Source: Geosiphon pyriformis
Lineage: Eukaryota > Glomeromycota > Glomeromycetes > Archaeosporales > Geosiphonaceae
Reading direction: 5' to 3'
DNA: 64,000 bases
Assembly (NCBI GenBank): GCA_016748015.1
Contig: JAAOMT010000070.1
Location: 118,023 to 182,022 of the forward strand
Under the pieces are notes generated by a model. That model saw only the letters and a program-made list of their open reading frames with translations. It had not been told where the DNA came from and made no database searches. Position numbers and translations under genes: made by a program. Positions within the stretch are counted from its first letter, which is position 1; every line of letters begins with the position of its first letter. Positions 11,081 through 23,117 of the stretch are shown here, piece after piece.

Positions 11081-13529
11081 ATGTGCGGAATATTTGCGGT
11101 ATACAATTATAAAGGCGATATCAATGCATATCGTCGACGAGTACTCCTATTATCAAAAAAGTAATTATCATAAAAAAATGGATTATTCATAATCTTTTTC
11201 TTTAATCTTTAATTCACTTTTCGTGATTAAATTCCAAATGGGATCAATCCATTAATATTTCTTCTGTTTCATTCTTAATCTGTTTGGTTTTTCTTTAATG
11301 TCGAATTTTTGACAAAATCTAAAGGCTAAGACATCGTGGTCCGGACTGGAGTGGGTGTAAAGTCTTTGGGAATAGTATTCTTTGTCATGAACGTCTAGCA
11401 ATTGTTGGTGTGGGTACGTATTGCATATATTAAACATTGGGATTTTGTGATACAAGTTATTCTTCTCAATATCTTGGTATTCGGATTGTCCAAGCTTTTT
11501 CGAGATTATCACTTCGATCTGGAATTAATATGACACCCTACAAATTTATTGCTTTATTAGATAGTGGGGCACAACCACTCACCAACGATGATGAATCGAT
11601 CATTTTAACTGTTAATGGTGAAATTTATAATCATAAAATTTTGGAAAAACTAGTCCCAGAAGCTCATTTCAAAACACATTCTGATTGTGAAGTTATCCTT
11701 CATTTGGTGGGTATCCGTCTTATTTTCTCCTATTGAAAGATTGCAAAAATCAGATATTTAACCTATTTTCTAATGTCAGTATGAGAAAATTGATGTCGAT
11801 GTGGTTAATCAGCTCGATGGAATGTTCTCATTCGTACTTTTGGATACCAAAAAAAATCGTGTAATTGCGGCACGTGATCCCATTGGTATTACCACCCTTT
11901 ATCAAGGATGGTCATCAGCTTCACCGGGAACTGTCTATTTCTCATCAGAACTAAAAGCCCTCAATGAAGAATGTGATAAAATAATTGCATTTCCTCCAGG
12001 ACACATTTACGATTCTGAGACCGGCAAGACAACCCGATATTATCAACCAAGTTGGTGGGATGCTGATAAAATTCCAAAAAATCCTATTAATTATAAATTG
12101 CTTCGAGAATCTTTGGAGAAAGCTGTAAGAAAGAGATTGATGAGTGAAGTACCATATGGTGTGCTTTTAAGTGGTGGTCTAGATTCCAGTTTGATTGCCT
12201 CTATTGCAGCCCGGGAATCACTGAAATTAACGGCCGGATCTGCAAATGCAATTGCCGACAACAACGACGATGGTGTAGATATCAATGAAAGTATGTCCTC
12301 TCAAAATAGAATTTGAATTATCTACGAATTTTTCGTACTCGCTGTTATCTAATTAGTTAATTAATAGGTGGGCCTGCTTCTTGGCCACAACTTCATTCCT
12401 TCTCTGTTGGTTTGCCTGGAGCACCGGATTTGGTAGCGGCACGCAGGGCTGCTAATTTCCTCAAGACTAGACATCATGAATATACCTTCACCATCCAAGA
12501 AGGCCTTGATGCTGTTCAAGATATTATCTATCATTTAGAAACATATGATGTGACTACTATTCGAGCCAGTACTCCAATGTATCTTCTTTCGCGAAAAATC
12601 AAAGCCATGGGAGTAAAAATGGTATTAAGTGGTGAAGGAAGTGATGAGATACTTGGAGGTAAAAATTTAATTTTTTTCTCTGAATATTTCACTTTTTTTT
12701 TCTTTGAATCTTGGTAATAAAAATCAAACGTCAAATTTTTTTCTCCAAAGGATATTTGTATTTCCATGCTGCACCAAATGCTGCTGAATTTCATAAGGAA
12801 ACGGTGAGCCGTGTCAAAAATCTTCATACGGCTGATTGTCTACGTGCCAACAAGTCTACAATGGCTTGGGGCCTCGAGGCTCGTGTACCATTCTTAGATA
12901 AAAATTTCTTGGACGTAGCGATGAGCATTGATCCCGAAGAAAAATTGTTCAAACCAGGAAGGATGGAAAAAGTAAGAAATGAAACGAAAACATGAATATG
13001 TTTATCTTGAGAATCATTGATATGGTGTTTTTCTCATCTGATCCTAATCTTTATTTCTTTTGACAGTACATTCTTCGAAAAGCATTTGACGTATCAACTA
13101 CCGACGATCCTCGACCCTACCTCCCTGAAGATATCCTTTGGCGCCAAAAGGAACAATTTTCCGACGGCGTTGGATATAGTTGGATCGATTCTTTAAAAGA
13201 TGCTGCTGAGGCTCATGTCACCAATCAGCAATTCGCAGAAGCGACTAAGCGTTGGCCTAGAGATACGCCTACGACCAAAGAAGCTTATTGGTATCGTGAA
13301 CAATTTGAAAGCTGGTTCCCACAAGAAGCTTGTACCACTAGCGTTGTCAGATGGATTCCGAGATCTGATTGGGGTATGTGATTGATGAATTGATTTTTCT
13401 TTTACACACAAATTTTTTTGAAACATAATACTTACCACCACCTTTCTTAAATAATTACTTATCACAGGATGTCCCGAGGATCCATCCGGACGTGCCCAAG
13501 CAGTTCACCAGGCTGCCTATGAAAAATGA
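11081..13529 (+). CDS. Asparagine synthetase (glutamine-hydrolysing), eight exons
   Basis: Converts aspartate, glutamine and ATP to asparagine in the cytosol. It starts MCGIFAVYN, so Cys2 is the glutaminase nucleophile after Met removal. Exons are 11081-11160, 11325-11407, 11561-11706, 11780-12290, 12368-12658, 12751-12971, 13067-13373 and 13468-13529; all phases join cleanly. The glutaminase domain shows [24 protein letters not shown] and NGEIYNH. The synthetase domain shows the ATP PP-loop SGGLDSS in exon 4, then [38 protein letters not shown] and [15 protein letters not shown]. The end, [16 protein letters not shown] then TGA, matches the usual AsnB-type C-terminus. A short acidic Asn/Asp linker at the exon 4/5 junction is lineage-specific. 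The product looks complete and functional. Confidence 0.96.
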
Positions 13530-13715
13530 ATGATGCTGGAGGGGCTACCTGCATTAGAGGACTATCGTTCTTGTAAATTTTAGATATACTTTTATAATTA
13601 TCTATAATAATTTTTCTGAAATGGGATCGTGATTTCAAATTAAATATTTCTACTTTTTTAAGACAAGAACATCCTGATATTTGTGGTATTTATTATTTTT
13701 GAAAATAATTACGTC

Positions 13716-13721
13716 ACGCGT
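13716..13721. promoter_or_regulatory. MluI cell-cycle box (ACGCGT), site 1
   Basis: The palindrome ACGCGT, in context CACGCGTGA, lies 20 bp before the ATG at 13742 and upstream of the RecQ helicase gene. In fungi this is the core MBF site at genes for G1/S and DNA repair. CpG-containing hexamers are rare in this A+T-rich window. A second copy is at 13961-13966. Confidence 0.4.
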
Positions 13722-13741
13722 GAACATTTCAAACAGGAAAA

Positions 13742-13873
13742 ATGGCTGATAGCGGCAAGCCTCAATTGAGGATAAATTCTGATTTGCCTGATCCAACCAT
13801 TGACATTACACCAAATCATCTTATATTAGCAAAACCAGAGAGTGAACATTATTACAGGGGTCAAAGTGATTGA
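13742..13873 (+). CDS. Small ORF or first exon upstream of the RecQ helicase
   Basis: A 43-codon ORF starting MADSGKPQLRINSDLPDPTI and ending in TGA. Composition is coding-like and the ATG follows an A-rich leader. It could be a stand-alone small protein or the first exon of a gene continuing downstream: a second coding-like, ATG-less stretch lies at about 14160-14263 (VRYDTFWLTVANLEAQIHEK). I could not find a phase-consistent splice between the two. No family recognised. Confidence 0.35.
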   Translation: MADSGKPQLRINSDLPDPTIDITPNHLILAKPESEHYYRGQSD

Positions 13874-13960
13874 AATTTTTTAAGCGCCACATTTTGTACT
13901 ACTAATTATTTAATAGCATAAACTGAGTACATAATAAGGATTTTTACGTGCGAGAATAAG

Positions 13961-13966
13961 ACGCGT
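13961..13966. promoter_or_regulatory. MluI cell-cycle box (ACGCGT), site 2
   Basis: Second ACGCGT, in context AGACGCGTTAAAG, about 430 bp before the earliest likely helicase ATG. With site 1 it suggests, by inference, MBF-type cell-cycle control of the downstream helicase gene. Confidence 0.35.
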
Positions 13967-14390
13967 TAAAGTATGCCCCATTTTCTCACTTGAACAAATG
14001 GCATTTTTTATAATCTTTTATCACAACCTATCACAAATTATTAACTTTGCGTAATTCGCCAAAATACCTCCTTTTACCTTAAATAGTAGGAAAAAGAGTC
14101 GCCAACTTTGAATACATAAAATTATTCTTATATTGAAAACAGAATATATGAAACATAAAAAAGTTTAAAACTCTACATCATATCACGTGTTCGTTATGAT
14201 ACATTCTGGCTCACTGTGGCTAATCTCGAGGCACAAATTCATGAAAAACAACCCGAAACTTTTAAAGTAAATAAATCTTTTGATCAATTTCATGGATTAA
14301 AACCTTTCTGTTCTTATTTTACTATAAACGCCTTTCTAAAATCATTTTTTCGACTGTTTCATGAACTTTTCAACACCATAATTTGGTACT

Positions 14391-17300
14391 ATGTGGCCAA
14401 CCAACTTCACTCACATTCAGTTTGTTATCAAAATAATAATAGATAGATCACATTATCTCACCAAGTTACCACATTTCCAACTTACTCGTGGCGCGCCGTT
14501 TGGTACTACCGGAGTCTTTGGAACCAATTCTCAAGGACTTCAAAATTTCGTTCCCCCAGCTGAATACATTTATACAATATTTCAAAGATTCTGGGACATA
14601 AAACGCGTTATTTCAATGGAAAGACTTGCTCCCCAACCTTTTGAAGAGGACCCTCCATATTTGGAAGAAGACTTTATATTCTCTTTTTTTATGAAAGAGG
14701 TAGGCTGTGTTTCCTCTCACTTTGTTTACCCGAGATCTCTGTTATTACTTTTCCATTCAACCACCTCTTGCTTTCAGTTTATAGAGGGTAGCCTCAAAAG
14801 GATTCTGCCACCTAGGAGCTCTGTTAATCAGCCTTGTCCGAACTCAGGCCAAGCTACTTTACTCTCGCCTTCAGCTAGCTCAGCTCCACCTGCTCGGACT
14901 TCTCTATATACAACTCAAGCTCGAGTACCATCGTTTTCAGAGCAATCCGTTCCGTCAACTCGACCTCTTGGTCTAAATGCGGTACAAAGTAGAATCCAAG
15001 ATCCTGCTTCATTCTCAGGGCATTCTTTGCCGTCTACGCGGGTAGCCTCGAACGAATCAAACCTCCCAAAGTATAGGGAACCTTCCCTAAATTTCCCCAA
15101 TAATGAACCCTTCCCTTCCTCAGCATATTTTCTGCCATTTATGCATCAACCAAACCCTCCAAATTGTCGTCAAGACTTTCCTGCCTTTCAATCACAGCCT
15201 TTCCCCGAAACTTTACCCATAATGGAAGTTGACACATTAATGGAACCATTGAACAATTTGGAACCTATTCGTTTAGATTCGCCTCAAGAAATGTCTCTCA
15301 CCAACCCTGAAATAAATGAATTCTCTTTGGTTTCTATAGAGTTTTACATTTCCTCTAAATTTTGGAAAACTCCTTCTTGCTCTAATGTGGCTCCAACTTT
15401 CTAGTTATCAGAAAAAGATATACGCACAATAATTCAAGAGTGTGAACAACAAATGTAAGTGAATTAAAAACTTCAATACAATTCGAACAAATATCTTCAC
15501 ATATCCTTCTCTTTCGAATTACTTAGTGATAATTACACGCGAAAGAAGGAGACTTTTGTGAAAGCTCTAGAGAAACGTTGCCGAACAAATTACATAAATG
15601 AAGAGCAATCTGAGTCGAGGATTTTTGATTTTGAACAAGAAAATACAAACTTCTACCAAACTGTGATTCCGCAGGCTCCCACTGATATTACGCGACGCCA
15701 CTCAGATCATTCTGCTGTAGGGGAAGGATCTACTAACTTGAGTGCCCCTACATCTTTGACTAAAGAATCATATCCTTGGGACTCTGAAGTTTATCAAATT
15801 TTGAGAAATTTATTTAAGCTTCAAAACTTTAGAACAAACCAGTTACAAGTTATTAATGCTACACTTTCTGGAAAGGATGTCTTTGTGATTATGCCAACTG
15901 GAGGCGGAAAAAGTCTCTGTTACCAGTTACCGGCAGTAATTCAAACTGGTGTGACTTCTGGGATTACTATTGTCGTCTCTCCTTTGCTCTCTTTAATGGA
16001 AGATCAGGTTAATAGCTTAAAGAGGAATAATATTAACGCGGCCTATTTCGGCAGTAATATTGATCATGAACAAAGAAGGTTGATAAATTTTGAATTATCT
16101 AACCCTCAAACTGCGCTCCGGCTCTTGTATGTGACGCCGGAACTGATAGCTGCCAGTGACAGTTTTCATACGAACCTTCAAAGATTGCACAAGATGAACA
16201 GGTTGGCAAGATTTGTCATTGACGAAGCTCATTGTGTTAGCCAATGGGGACATGATTTCCGACCTAATTACAAGGAACTAGGTTCACTAAGAGAACAATA
16301 TCCCGGGGTGCCTATGATGGCCCTTACTGCTACTGCAAATGGACAAGTACAGGCTGATGTCTTGTTACAACTCAAAATGAATGATTGCTTATGTCTATCC
16401 CAAAGCTTCGATAGACCCAATCTATTTTATGAGGTCCGTCCTGCATCCAACAATAAAGTTGCAGAGATTGCAAAATTGATCAATGCAAAATTCCCAGATG
16501 ATTCCGGAATTATCTACGCCCTTACGCAGAAAGCCTGTGTAAATATTGCGGAGCAACTAACAGCTCAACATGGCGTCAGAGCTGCTCATTATCATGCTGG
16601 AATGAACCCCAAGGATCGTAGTGACGTTCAAAGATGTTGGCAAGAAGGGGAAATGAAAGTAATAGTTGCTACCATAGCTTTTGGAATGGGGATTGACAAG
16701 GCTAATGTTCGCTATGTTATCCATTTTTCTCTGCCAAAGTCATTAGAGGGCTATTATCAAGAAACTGGACGAGCTGGACGAGATGGGAAACCGGCCACAT
16801 GCGTACTTTTTTATAGTTGGAAAGATAAAGGACTTCACGAATCCTTTATTGATAAGGGCGAAGGGAGTTTTGAGCAGAAACAAAGATTGCGTGATAATCT
16901 ACGTCAAATGGTGCATTTTTGCGAGAACACTGTGGAGTGTCGTAGACGTGAGGTTTTACGATATTTTGGAGAAGTTTTTGATGACACGAGGTGCCGTCAG
17001 GGATGTGATGTTTGTGTTAAGAAATCTAATGGGTTTCTGCCTGTCAGGCAAGATGTTACTGCCCTGGCAAAGGATGCCGTGAGAACTGTGCAGGCGATAG
17101 AAAATAAGAATGTTACTTTGATTCAAACGATTGCATTGTTCAACGGCAGCTCTTCATCAAGGTTCATACAAGAGAAACGTATTCAAGTTAATTCGCTTCC
17201 AAAAAGACAAGCGCAAACACGCATTAACAAAGAGGACATTGAGAGGATGTTTCGAAGTTTGGTTTTGCTTGGTGTTCTCAGGGAAGATTATCAAATCAAC

Positions 17301-20216
17301 CCACATGGTGGTGTGAACGCCTTTTTAAAGGTATTGAATTTCAATATGTATTATTTGATTGTTTCCCTAAAAAATGCTCTTTACTCTCATTTTACTTTCC
17401 CTCACATTAATACTTCAGACCTCATCAAAAGCCCAACCTCTACTCGAAGGAGTATTCAATTTTGTAATGCCGATTAGTCCTGAGGTGCGTAATCCATGGC
17501 TCTCGAATTCTTTGAAAATCTTTCCGAATTCATTGATTTACCGCCGAACTTCGATTCATTTTATATAGAAACCTAAAAAAAGTGGAAGTACATTTACTCG
17601 AAACTCTCAAAAAGGTCAAAGTAAGCGCAGCCAGACTTCCACTAATCATTTTGCTGCCACCAATACTTCTTCCAGCCTGAATCATGGCCAGAGCAATGAA
17701 TCGAGCCAAGGGTTACCCACATTTCCTGTTGCTCGCAGCAAGTATTTTGAAACATCTACCGATTTTACTGGGAACAGCCCATTTGGTTTTCATGACCCTT
17801 TCCAGCAACAACAAAACAGATCGCTCGTGACTGACTCAATGTCTATACAGGATAGAAATCGTCCGATTCTAATGGATATAGATTTGGATGTAGACTCGTC
17901 TAATTCCTCCACATCGACATCTGCCACCATACCTTTAAATCATCACGCAGAAATACTTAGATCAGATTCTCAAGAATTCCCTATTGATGCACGTGAGAAG
18001 CAAATCGTGCATGATTGTTTCGCCAAATTAAAAAAAATTAGGGGAGAGGTAGGATCACTTCATTCCGAATGTTTTTTGATTTCGCTTGCTTAACTTTCCC
18101 TCTACAGCTTGTAGCCAGATTTAATTGCCGACCGNNNNNNNNNNNNNNNNNNNNAATCTATTTTATGAGGTCCGTCCTGCATCCAACAATAAAGTTGCAG
18201 AGATTGCAAAATTGATCAATGCAAAATTCCCAGATGATTCCGGAATTATCTACGCCCTTACGCAGAAAGCCTGTGTAAATATTGCGGAGCAACTAACAGC
18301 TCAACATGGCGTCAGAGCTGCTCATTATCATGCTGGAATGAACCCCAAGGATCGTAGTGACGTTCAAAGATGTTGGCAAGAAGGGGAAATGAAAGTAATA
18401 GTTGCTACCATAGCTTTTGGAATGGGGATTGACAAGGCTAATGTTCGCTATGTTATCCATTTTTCTCTGCCAAAGTCATTAGAGGGCTATTATCAAGAAA
18501 CTGGACGAGCTGGACGAGATGGGAAACCGGCCACATGCGTACTTTTTTATAGTTGGAAAGATAAAGGACTTCACGAATCCTTTATTGATAAGGGCGAAGG
18601 GAGTTTTGAGCAGAAACAAAGATTGCGTGATAATCTACGTCAAATGGTGCATTTTTGCGAGAACACTGTGGAGTGTCGTAGACGTGAGGTTTTACGATAT
18701 TTTGGAGAAGTTTTTGATGACACGAGGTGCCGTCAGGGATGTGATGTTTGTGTTAAGAAATCTAATGGGTTTCTGCCTGTCAGGCAAGATGTTACTGCCC
18801 TGGCAAAGGATGCCGTGAGAACTGTGCAGGCGATAGAAAATAAGAATGTTACTTTGATTCAAACGATTGCATTGTTCAACGGCAGCTCTTCATCAAGGTT
18901 CATACAAGAGAAACGTATTCAAGTTAATTCGCTTCCAAAAAGACAAGCGCAAACACGCATTAACAAAGAGGACATTGAGAGGATGTTTCGAAGTTTGGTT
19001 TTGCTTGGTGTTCTCAGGGAAGATTATCAAATCAACCCACATGGTGGTGTGAACGCCTTTTTAAAGGTATTGAATTTCAATATGTATTATTTGATTGTTT
19101 CCCTAAAAAATGCTCTTTACTCTCATTTTACTTTCCCTCACATTAATACTTCAGACCTCATCAAAAGCCCAACCTCTACTCGAAGGAGTATTCAATTTTG
19201 TAATGCCGATTAGTCCTGAGGTGCGTAATCCATGGCTCTCGAATTCTTTGAAAATCTTTCCGAATTCATTGATTTACCGCCGAACTTCGATTCATTTTAT
19301 ATAGAAACCTAAAAAAAGTGGAAGTACATTTACTCGAAACTCTCAAAAAGGTCAAAGTAAGCGCAGCCAGACTTCCACTAATCATTTTGCTGCCACCAAT
19401 ACTTCTTCCAGCCTGAATCATGGCCAGAGCAATGAATCGAGCCAAGGGTTACCCACATTTCCTGTTGCTCGCAGCAAGTATTTTGAAACATCTACCGATT
19501 TTACTGGGAACAGCCCATTTGGTTTTCATGACCCTTTCCAGCAACAACAAAACAGATCGCTCGTGACTGACTCAATGTCTATACAGGATAGAAATCGTCC
19601 GATTCTAATGGATATAGATTTGGATGTAGACTCGTCTAATTCCTCCACATCGACATCTGCCACCATACCTTTAAATCATCACGCAGAAATACTTAGATCA
19701 GATTCTCAAGAATTCCCTATTGATGCACGTGAGAAGCAAATCGTGCATGATTGTTTCGCCAAATTAAAAAAAATTAGGGGAGAGGTAGGATCACTTCATT
19801 CCGAATGTTTTTTGATTTCGCTTGCTTAACTTTCCCTCTACAGCTTGTAGCCAGATTTAATTGCCGACCGTACACAATATTTACAGACACGATTTTATTA
19901 AAGATGGTAACAAATTTCAATCTGGTTGCAACATTATAATTTAAATCATTTTTCTCCAAATCATGCTTATATGTCAATCAATCAGGCCCTTATGTTACCT
20001 AATCGGAATTTTCAAGGTTCGCCACAATATTTTTATTTTTCTTGTCGAATTTCTTTTGTTAGTTTTCCTCAACCGCTCAAATAATTCATTACAAAAGACA
20101 TGTCCATGGTAATGGAAATCGAAGGAGTATCGCCTCAAAGTTACGAGAAATATATGGCAAAATTCTTCTGGCCTATTCTAAAAAAATATCGGGACGAGTT
20201 TCACAACCAAACATGA
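14391..20216 (+). CDS. RecQ-family helicase, BLM/Sgs1 type (gene broken by an assembly gap and repeat)
   Basis: 3'-5' DNA helicase of homologous recombination and replication-fork repair. The N-terminal part (about 14440-15780) is Ser/Pro-rich and probably disordered. The core follows: Walker A MPTGGGKS (15891), DEAH box DEAHCVSQWGHDF (16221), LTATAN, then ATIAFGMGIDKANVRYVIH and QETGRAGRDG of helicase domain 2. The RecQ zinc module is CRRREVLRYFGE...CRQGCDVC, followed by the RQC winged helix ending about 17330. Further exons carry a Ser/Asn-rich linker and an HRDC domain beginning DAREKQIVHDCFAKLKKIRG. The HRDC is completed only after the repeat: exons from 19853, 19993 and 20099 give ELVARFNCRPYTIFT, ALMLPNRNFQ, then MEIEGVSPQSYEKYM and TGA at 20214-20216. 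Skipping 18135-19870 gives one continuous gene. The start codon is uncertain; 14391 is the first ATG of the long frame, and 14617 is an alternative. Confidence 0.88.
16419..18134 (+). repeat. Exact 1,716-bp repeat, copy 1 (assembly overlap)
   Basis: This stretch, from the start of helicase domain 2 to the beginning of the HRDC exon, recurs at a constant offset of 1,736 bp as 18155-19870. The encoded proteins of the two copies are the same throughout. It ends at the N gap. Confidence 0.9.
18135..18154. other. Assembly gap, 20 Ns
   Basis: Twenty N characters inside the helicase gene. The bases just before it (…TTGCCGACCG) continue naturally with those at 19871 (TACACAATATT…) as one HRDC-coding exon. 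The gap therefore marks a failed contig join, not missing sequence. Confidence 0.97.
18155..19870 (+). repeat. Exact 1,716-bp repeat, copy 2 (assembly overlap)
   Basis: Second copy of 16419-18134, beginning in mid-codon of the helicase-domain-2 exon with no start codon, promoter or upstream exon of its own. It runs into the unique 3' end of the same helicase gene at 19871. Collapsing the two copies restores the gene, so it should not be annotated as a second RecQ gene. Confidence 0.9.
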
Positions 20217-20858
20217 GCTTATCCGACACCACTGTAGTTTTACCTTGGTACAATGACGAATTTTAATAGTAACAGATCATGTAAATAATAAATAAATAAC
20301 ACATTAACATTTCGGCAACCTCACAGGCTGGTTTAAAAATTTTTTCTATTTAGTAGTATTTGTGTAAATATATAACACGTTAATTTGAGATTGACCTTGG
20401 ATAAAAATTGTGGGCACGCATTCATGTTTACAAATATTACCACCTCAAGCTATTTTTTATTTTATTTTTCCGTTTACTAGAAACATTATTTCTATAAGGT
20501 TTACAATATTAAACATGCAACACTACTAATCTCACAAGTATCCCAACTATTTTAAAATTAGTCGATATTTTCTCTGAACCTTAAATGTCAATTATTAAAT
20601 ATATATATATTGTTCTTATCCGAAAGAATCATGCAGTATATACTAGAATAAATTATTTTCTATTTTATACCCCACAACGAATCACCTTCACCTTCAACTT
20701 CCACTGGACAAATGAGAACACAAATATATGCATTAAAAAGTGAGGGTGAGGATGATGATGATGATGATGATGATGATCGAGGTGGATTGGGGAAATGATT
20801 GATTGAAAAAATTTAGATGCAACATTGTTCAAGTTTTTAGTGCTGTAGGCAGGCATAT
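20217..20858. other. Convergent 3' intergenic region
   Basis: Lies between the ends of the helicase (plus) and bZIP (minus) genes, so it holds two 3' UTRs. It contains a (GAT)n microsatellite at about 20751-20777 and a short (TA)n run near 20600. No gene is seen. Confidence 0.6.
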
Positions 20859-22634
20859 TTATGAGACAAGAAACAATGCTGATGAGCCACCGGCTTTTAA
20901 TAAATCTGAAGGGAATATTCCATTATTGTTTCGATACCAATTACTCTTTACTTTACAATGGGTAAAGGTAAGGAATTTGTATTGTTCAAAGAATACTTCG
21001 GGTAATTCCCAAGCATCAGGATCCATAGGATCTCCATGACATTTTGCTTGATGGATGAAAAGGTCACACAATTGGAATAAGTCTAGCCTATCACGATGCT
21101 CGATAATACGAGCCCGAAGATGCAAACATGGAATCATATCGATTCTTGGATCATGTGGTTGTGAAAGGAAATAATTTTGTTGAGGAGATAAAGGATAAGT
21201 GACCTTTGGTTGAACACCAAAGATATTGGAAGCGCGAACCAATTGTGCTAATCCAATCAATTGTTGTATAATTCGAGCTTGATCATCTGATTCAACGATG
21301 GTAGTTTGTTTGAGAGTTTTTCCTTGAGGAATGGCGAAATTCGGTGGGTAAGAAATAGGTAGATAATTGAGGGAAAGTTCTGAATAATCGGTTTGACCGC
21401 TCACCGATGAAGTTTCCAAATATTGCGGATTTATCGTTGTAGAAGAAATGTTGGTGTCATCGTTGTTACTTCCTCCAACAACAGTCGTATCAATAGCGGC
21501 GGGGGTCCCATTATTATTTTGCAATGACTTTGCCACATTATTAATTTGATGTGATGAGATTTGATTTGTAGAGGGAATTATTCCAGATTTAATTTCTTGA
21601 ATGGTAAAATGGTTGCCAAATTCATCACCAATGGTGAAAGTGGTCGGTGGTGAAAGAGAACCTAGGTCGATAGTTGTAGAGAGCGGTGAACACGCTGGGG
21701 ACATTATCGTCGAACTATTTGTTGGTGATGGCAAAAAATTCTTTGAGGCATTCAAATTATGATCAGTTGATAATGTTGCAGCGGCTTCAAGTTCATTCAA
21801 AACTTGGTGGTGATTTTCCACGGGGTTAAATGAAATTTGATTATTAGTAGCAACAGCAGCAGCAGCAGGAGTTTGTGATGAGATGAGATTATAAATCTGA
21901 TTTGGATTTGAAACATTTTGACCAGATGCCAAGATTTGTTGAGGAAAGGAACGAGCTGTTGGTAAATTTAAAAATGCAGAGGCTTTAATCTTTGAGGTAG
22001 CCTCATTACTGCCATGAATACTGTTCAAGGCACATTCGTATTCTAGAACCAATTCTTTCCAGAAAGAAATTTCATTTTGTTGAGATTCACAAACCAAGCG
22101 CCAGTTTTGTGTATCCTTTTGATATTTGACAAGTGATTCGTATTGAGTCTCTCGTAAGGATTTGATAGTATTCTCGAGGTCACGTAAGTGCCTTTCCTTT
22201 CGTTCACGAAAAGCTCTTTGAGCAGCCCGATTCTGGGCCTTCCTGAGAGCAGGGGAAGCAGGGTTAGGCTTCCGACCAGGCTTTTTGCGTTGAGGAGGTT
22301 GTGATTGAGTAGAGGATATTTGTTGGTCATTTTGTTGAGTTACAGATTCGACTGTTACAGAGTTGTCGTCAAGGTGGAAAGGTTCAGAGACAACACTTTC
22401 GTCGTCAGATTCCTGGTTAAAAAAGTCGTTACCTTCGTTTGACAATTGAGTATTTTCCGGAGTCATTCTAATATATTTATTGTTATGACGTTGTATTTGG
22501 TCGTCGTCTTCATTTGTAGAAAAATTGTATTTTCTTTTCAAGTCTTCTTGCTGTTGTTGTTGTTGTTGTCGTTGTTGTTGCTGTTGCTGTTGCTGCTGTT
22601 GCAAGGAAGAGGTGTTAGGAGTTGGAGAAGTCAT
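20859..22634 (-). CDS. bZIP transcription factor with poly-Q N-terminus and DUF3425-like C-terminus
   Basis: Single-exon 591-residue nuclear DNA-binding protein starting MTSPTPNTSS (ATG complement of 22632-22634). Residues about 12-30 are almost all Gln. The basic region at about 133-155 reads NRAAQRAFRERKERHLRDLE, the NxxAQxxFR signature of fungal Yap/Pap1-type bZIPs, preceded by a KKPGRKP hook and followed by a zipper to about 200. The middle (about 230-440) is Ser/Thr/Asn-rich and probably disordered. Residues about 495-555 (IPCLHLRARIIEHRDRLDLF, then GDPMDPDAWELPE) resemble the DUF3425 domain of many fungal bZIP regulators. I see no clear Cys-rich redox domain, so an oxidative-stress role is not supported by motif. 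The last 30 residues could be intron read-through. Confidence 0.85.
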   Translation of the reverse strand: MTSPTPNTSSLQQQQQQQQQQRQQQQQQQEDLKRKYNFSTNEDDDQIQRHNNKYIRMTPENTQLSNEGNDFFNQESDDESVVSEPFHLDDNSVTVESVTQQNDQQISSTQSQPPQRKKPGRKPNPASPALRKAQNRAAQRAFRERKERHLRDLENTIKSLRETQYESLVKYQKDTQNWRLVCESQQNEISFWKELVLEYECALNSIHGSNEATSKIKASAFLNLPTARSFPQQILASGQNVSNPNQIYNLISSQTPAAAAVATNNQISFNPVENHHQVLNELEAAATLSTDHNLNASKNFLPSPTNSSTIMSPACSPLSTTIDLGSLSPPTTFTIGDEFGNHFTIQEIKSGIIPSTNQISSHQINNVAKSLQNNNGTPAAIDTTVVGGSNNDDTNISSTTINPQYLETSSVSGQTDYSELSLNYLPISYPPNFAIPQGKTLKQTTIVESDDQARIIQQLIGLAQLVRASNIFGVQPKVTYPLSPQQNYFLSQPHDPRIDMIPCLHLRARIIEHRDRLDLFQLCDLFIHQAKCHGDPMDPDAWELPEVFFEQYKFLTFTHCKVKSNWYRNNNGIFPSDLLKAGGSSALFLVS

Positions 22635-23051
22635 GAATGGTTTTTACGAGTTTTTGCAAAAATAAATCGGGGAAAATATGGTTAAAAAAAGTAATAAGAA
22701 TTTTTAGTTTTGAAAAAAAAAAAAAAAAAGTTTTTTAACAAAACGTTTGCAATTTACAAGAAAGATAAAGTAAAAAAGCCGTAGACAGCTATGTTTAATA
22801 TATTTATTGAAAGGGGGGATGCATTAGTCAGGTGATGAATAGTAGATTTGAATGACATAGGTCTGATATAATATGAAAATAAAAGTTACTAGAATCAGAT
22901 GATGTGATGAATAAGTATGATATAATAAATGATCGGATAAAAAGATTTTCCCTTCTAGTAACAATATAAAATGGGAAAACTTTTATCATACGGACGAACG
23001 ACTGGTTATTCCCAGGGTATATAGAAATGGAACGAAGTGGTCACAGTTTGC

Positions 23052-23053
<2 letters not shown>

Positions 23054-23114
<61 letters not shown>
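23054..23114 (+). repeat. Homopolymer A tract, about 61 bp
   Basis: Uninterrupted adenines. Any ORF through it (poly-Phe on the minus strand) is an artefact. The length is at the limit of what sequencing can resolve. Confidence 0.95.

Positions 23115-23117
<3 letters not shown>

Noticed and set aside
14216-14446. Separate 76-residue protein before the helicase
   Set aside because: It opens at a GTG, crosses likely intron sequence (GTAAAT after TFK) and has no promoter or homology of its own. It is more likely an exon fragment.
18155-19870. A second, truncated RecQ helicase gene in tandem
   Set aside because: It matches the first copy including introns, starts in mid-codon at an N gap, and the single gene is only complete if the copy is collapsed.
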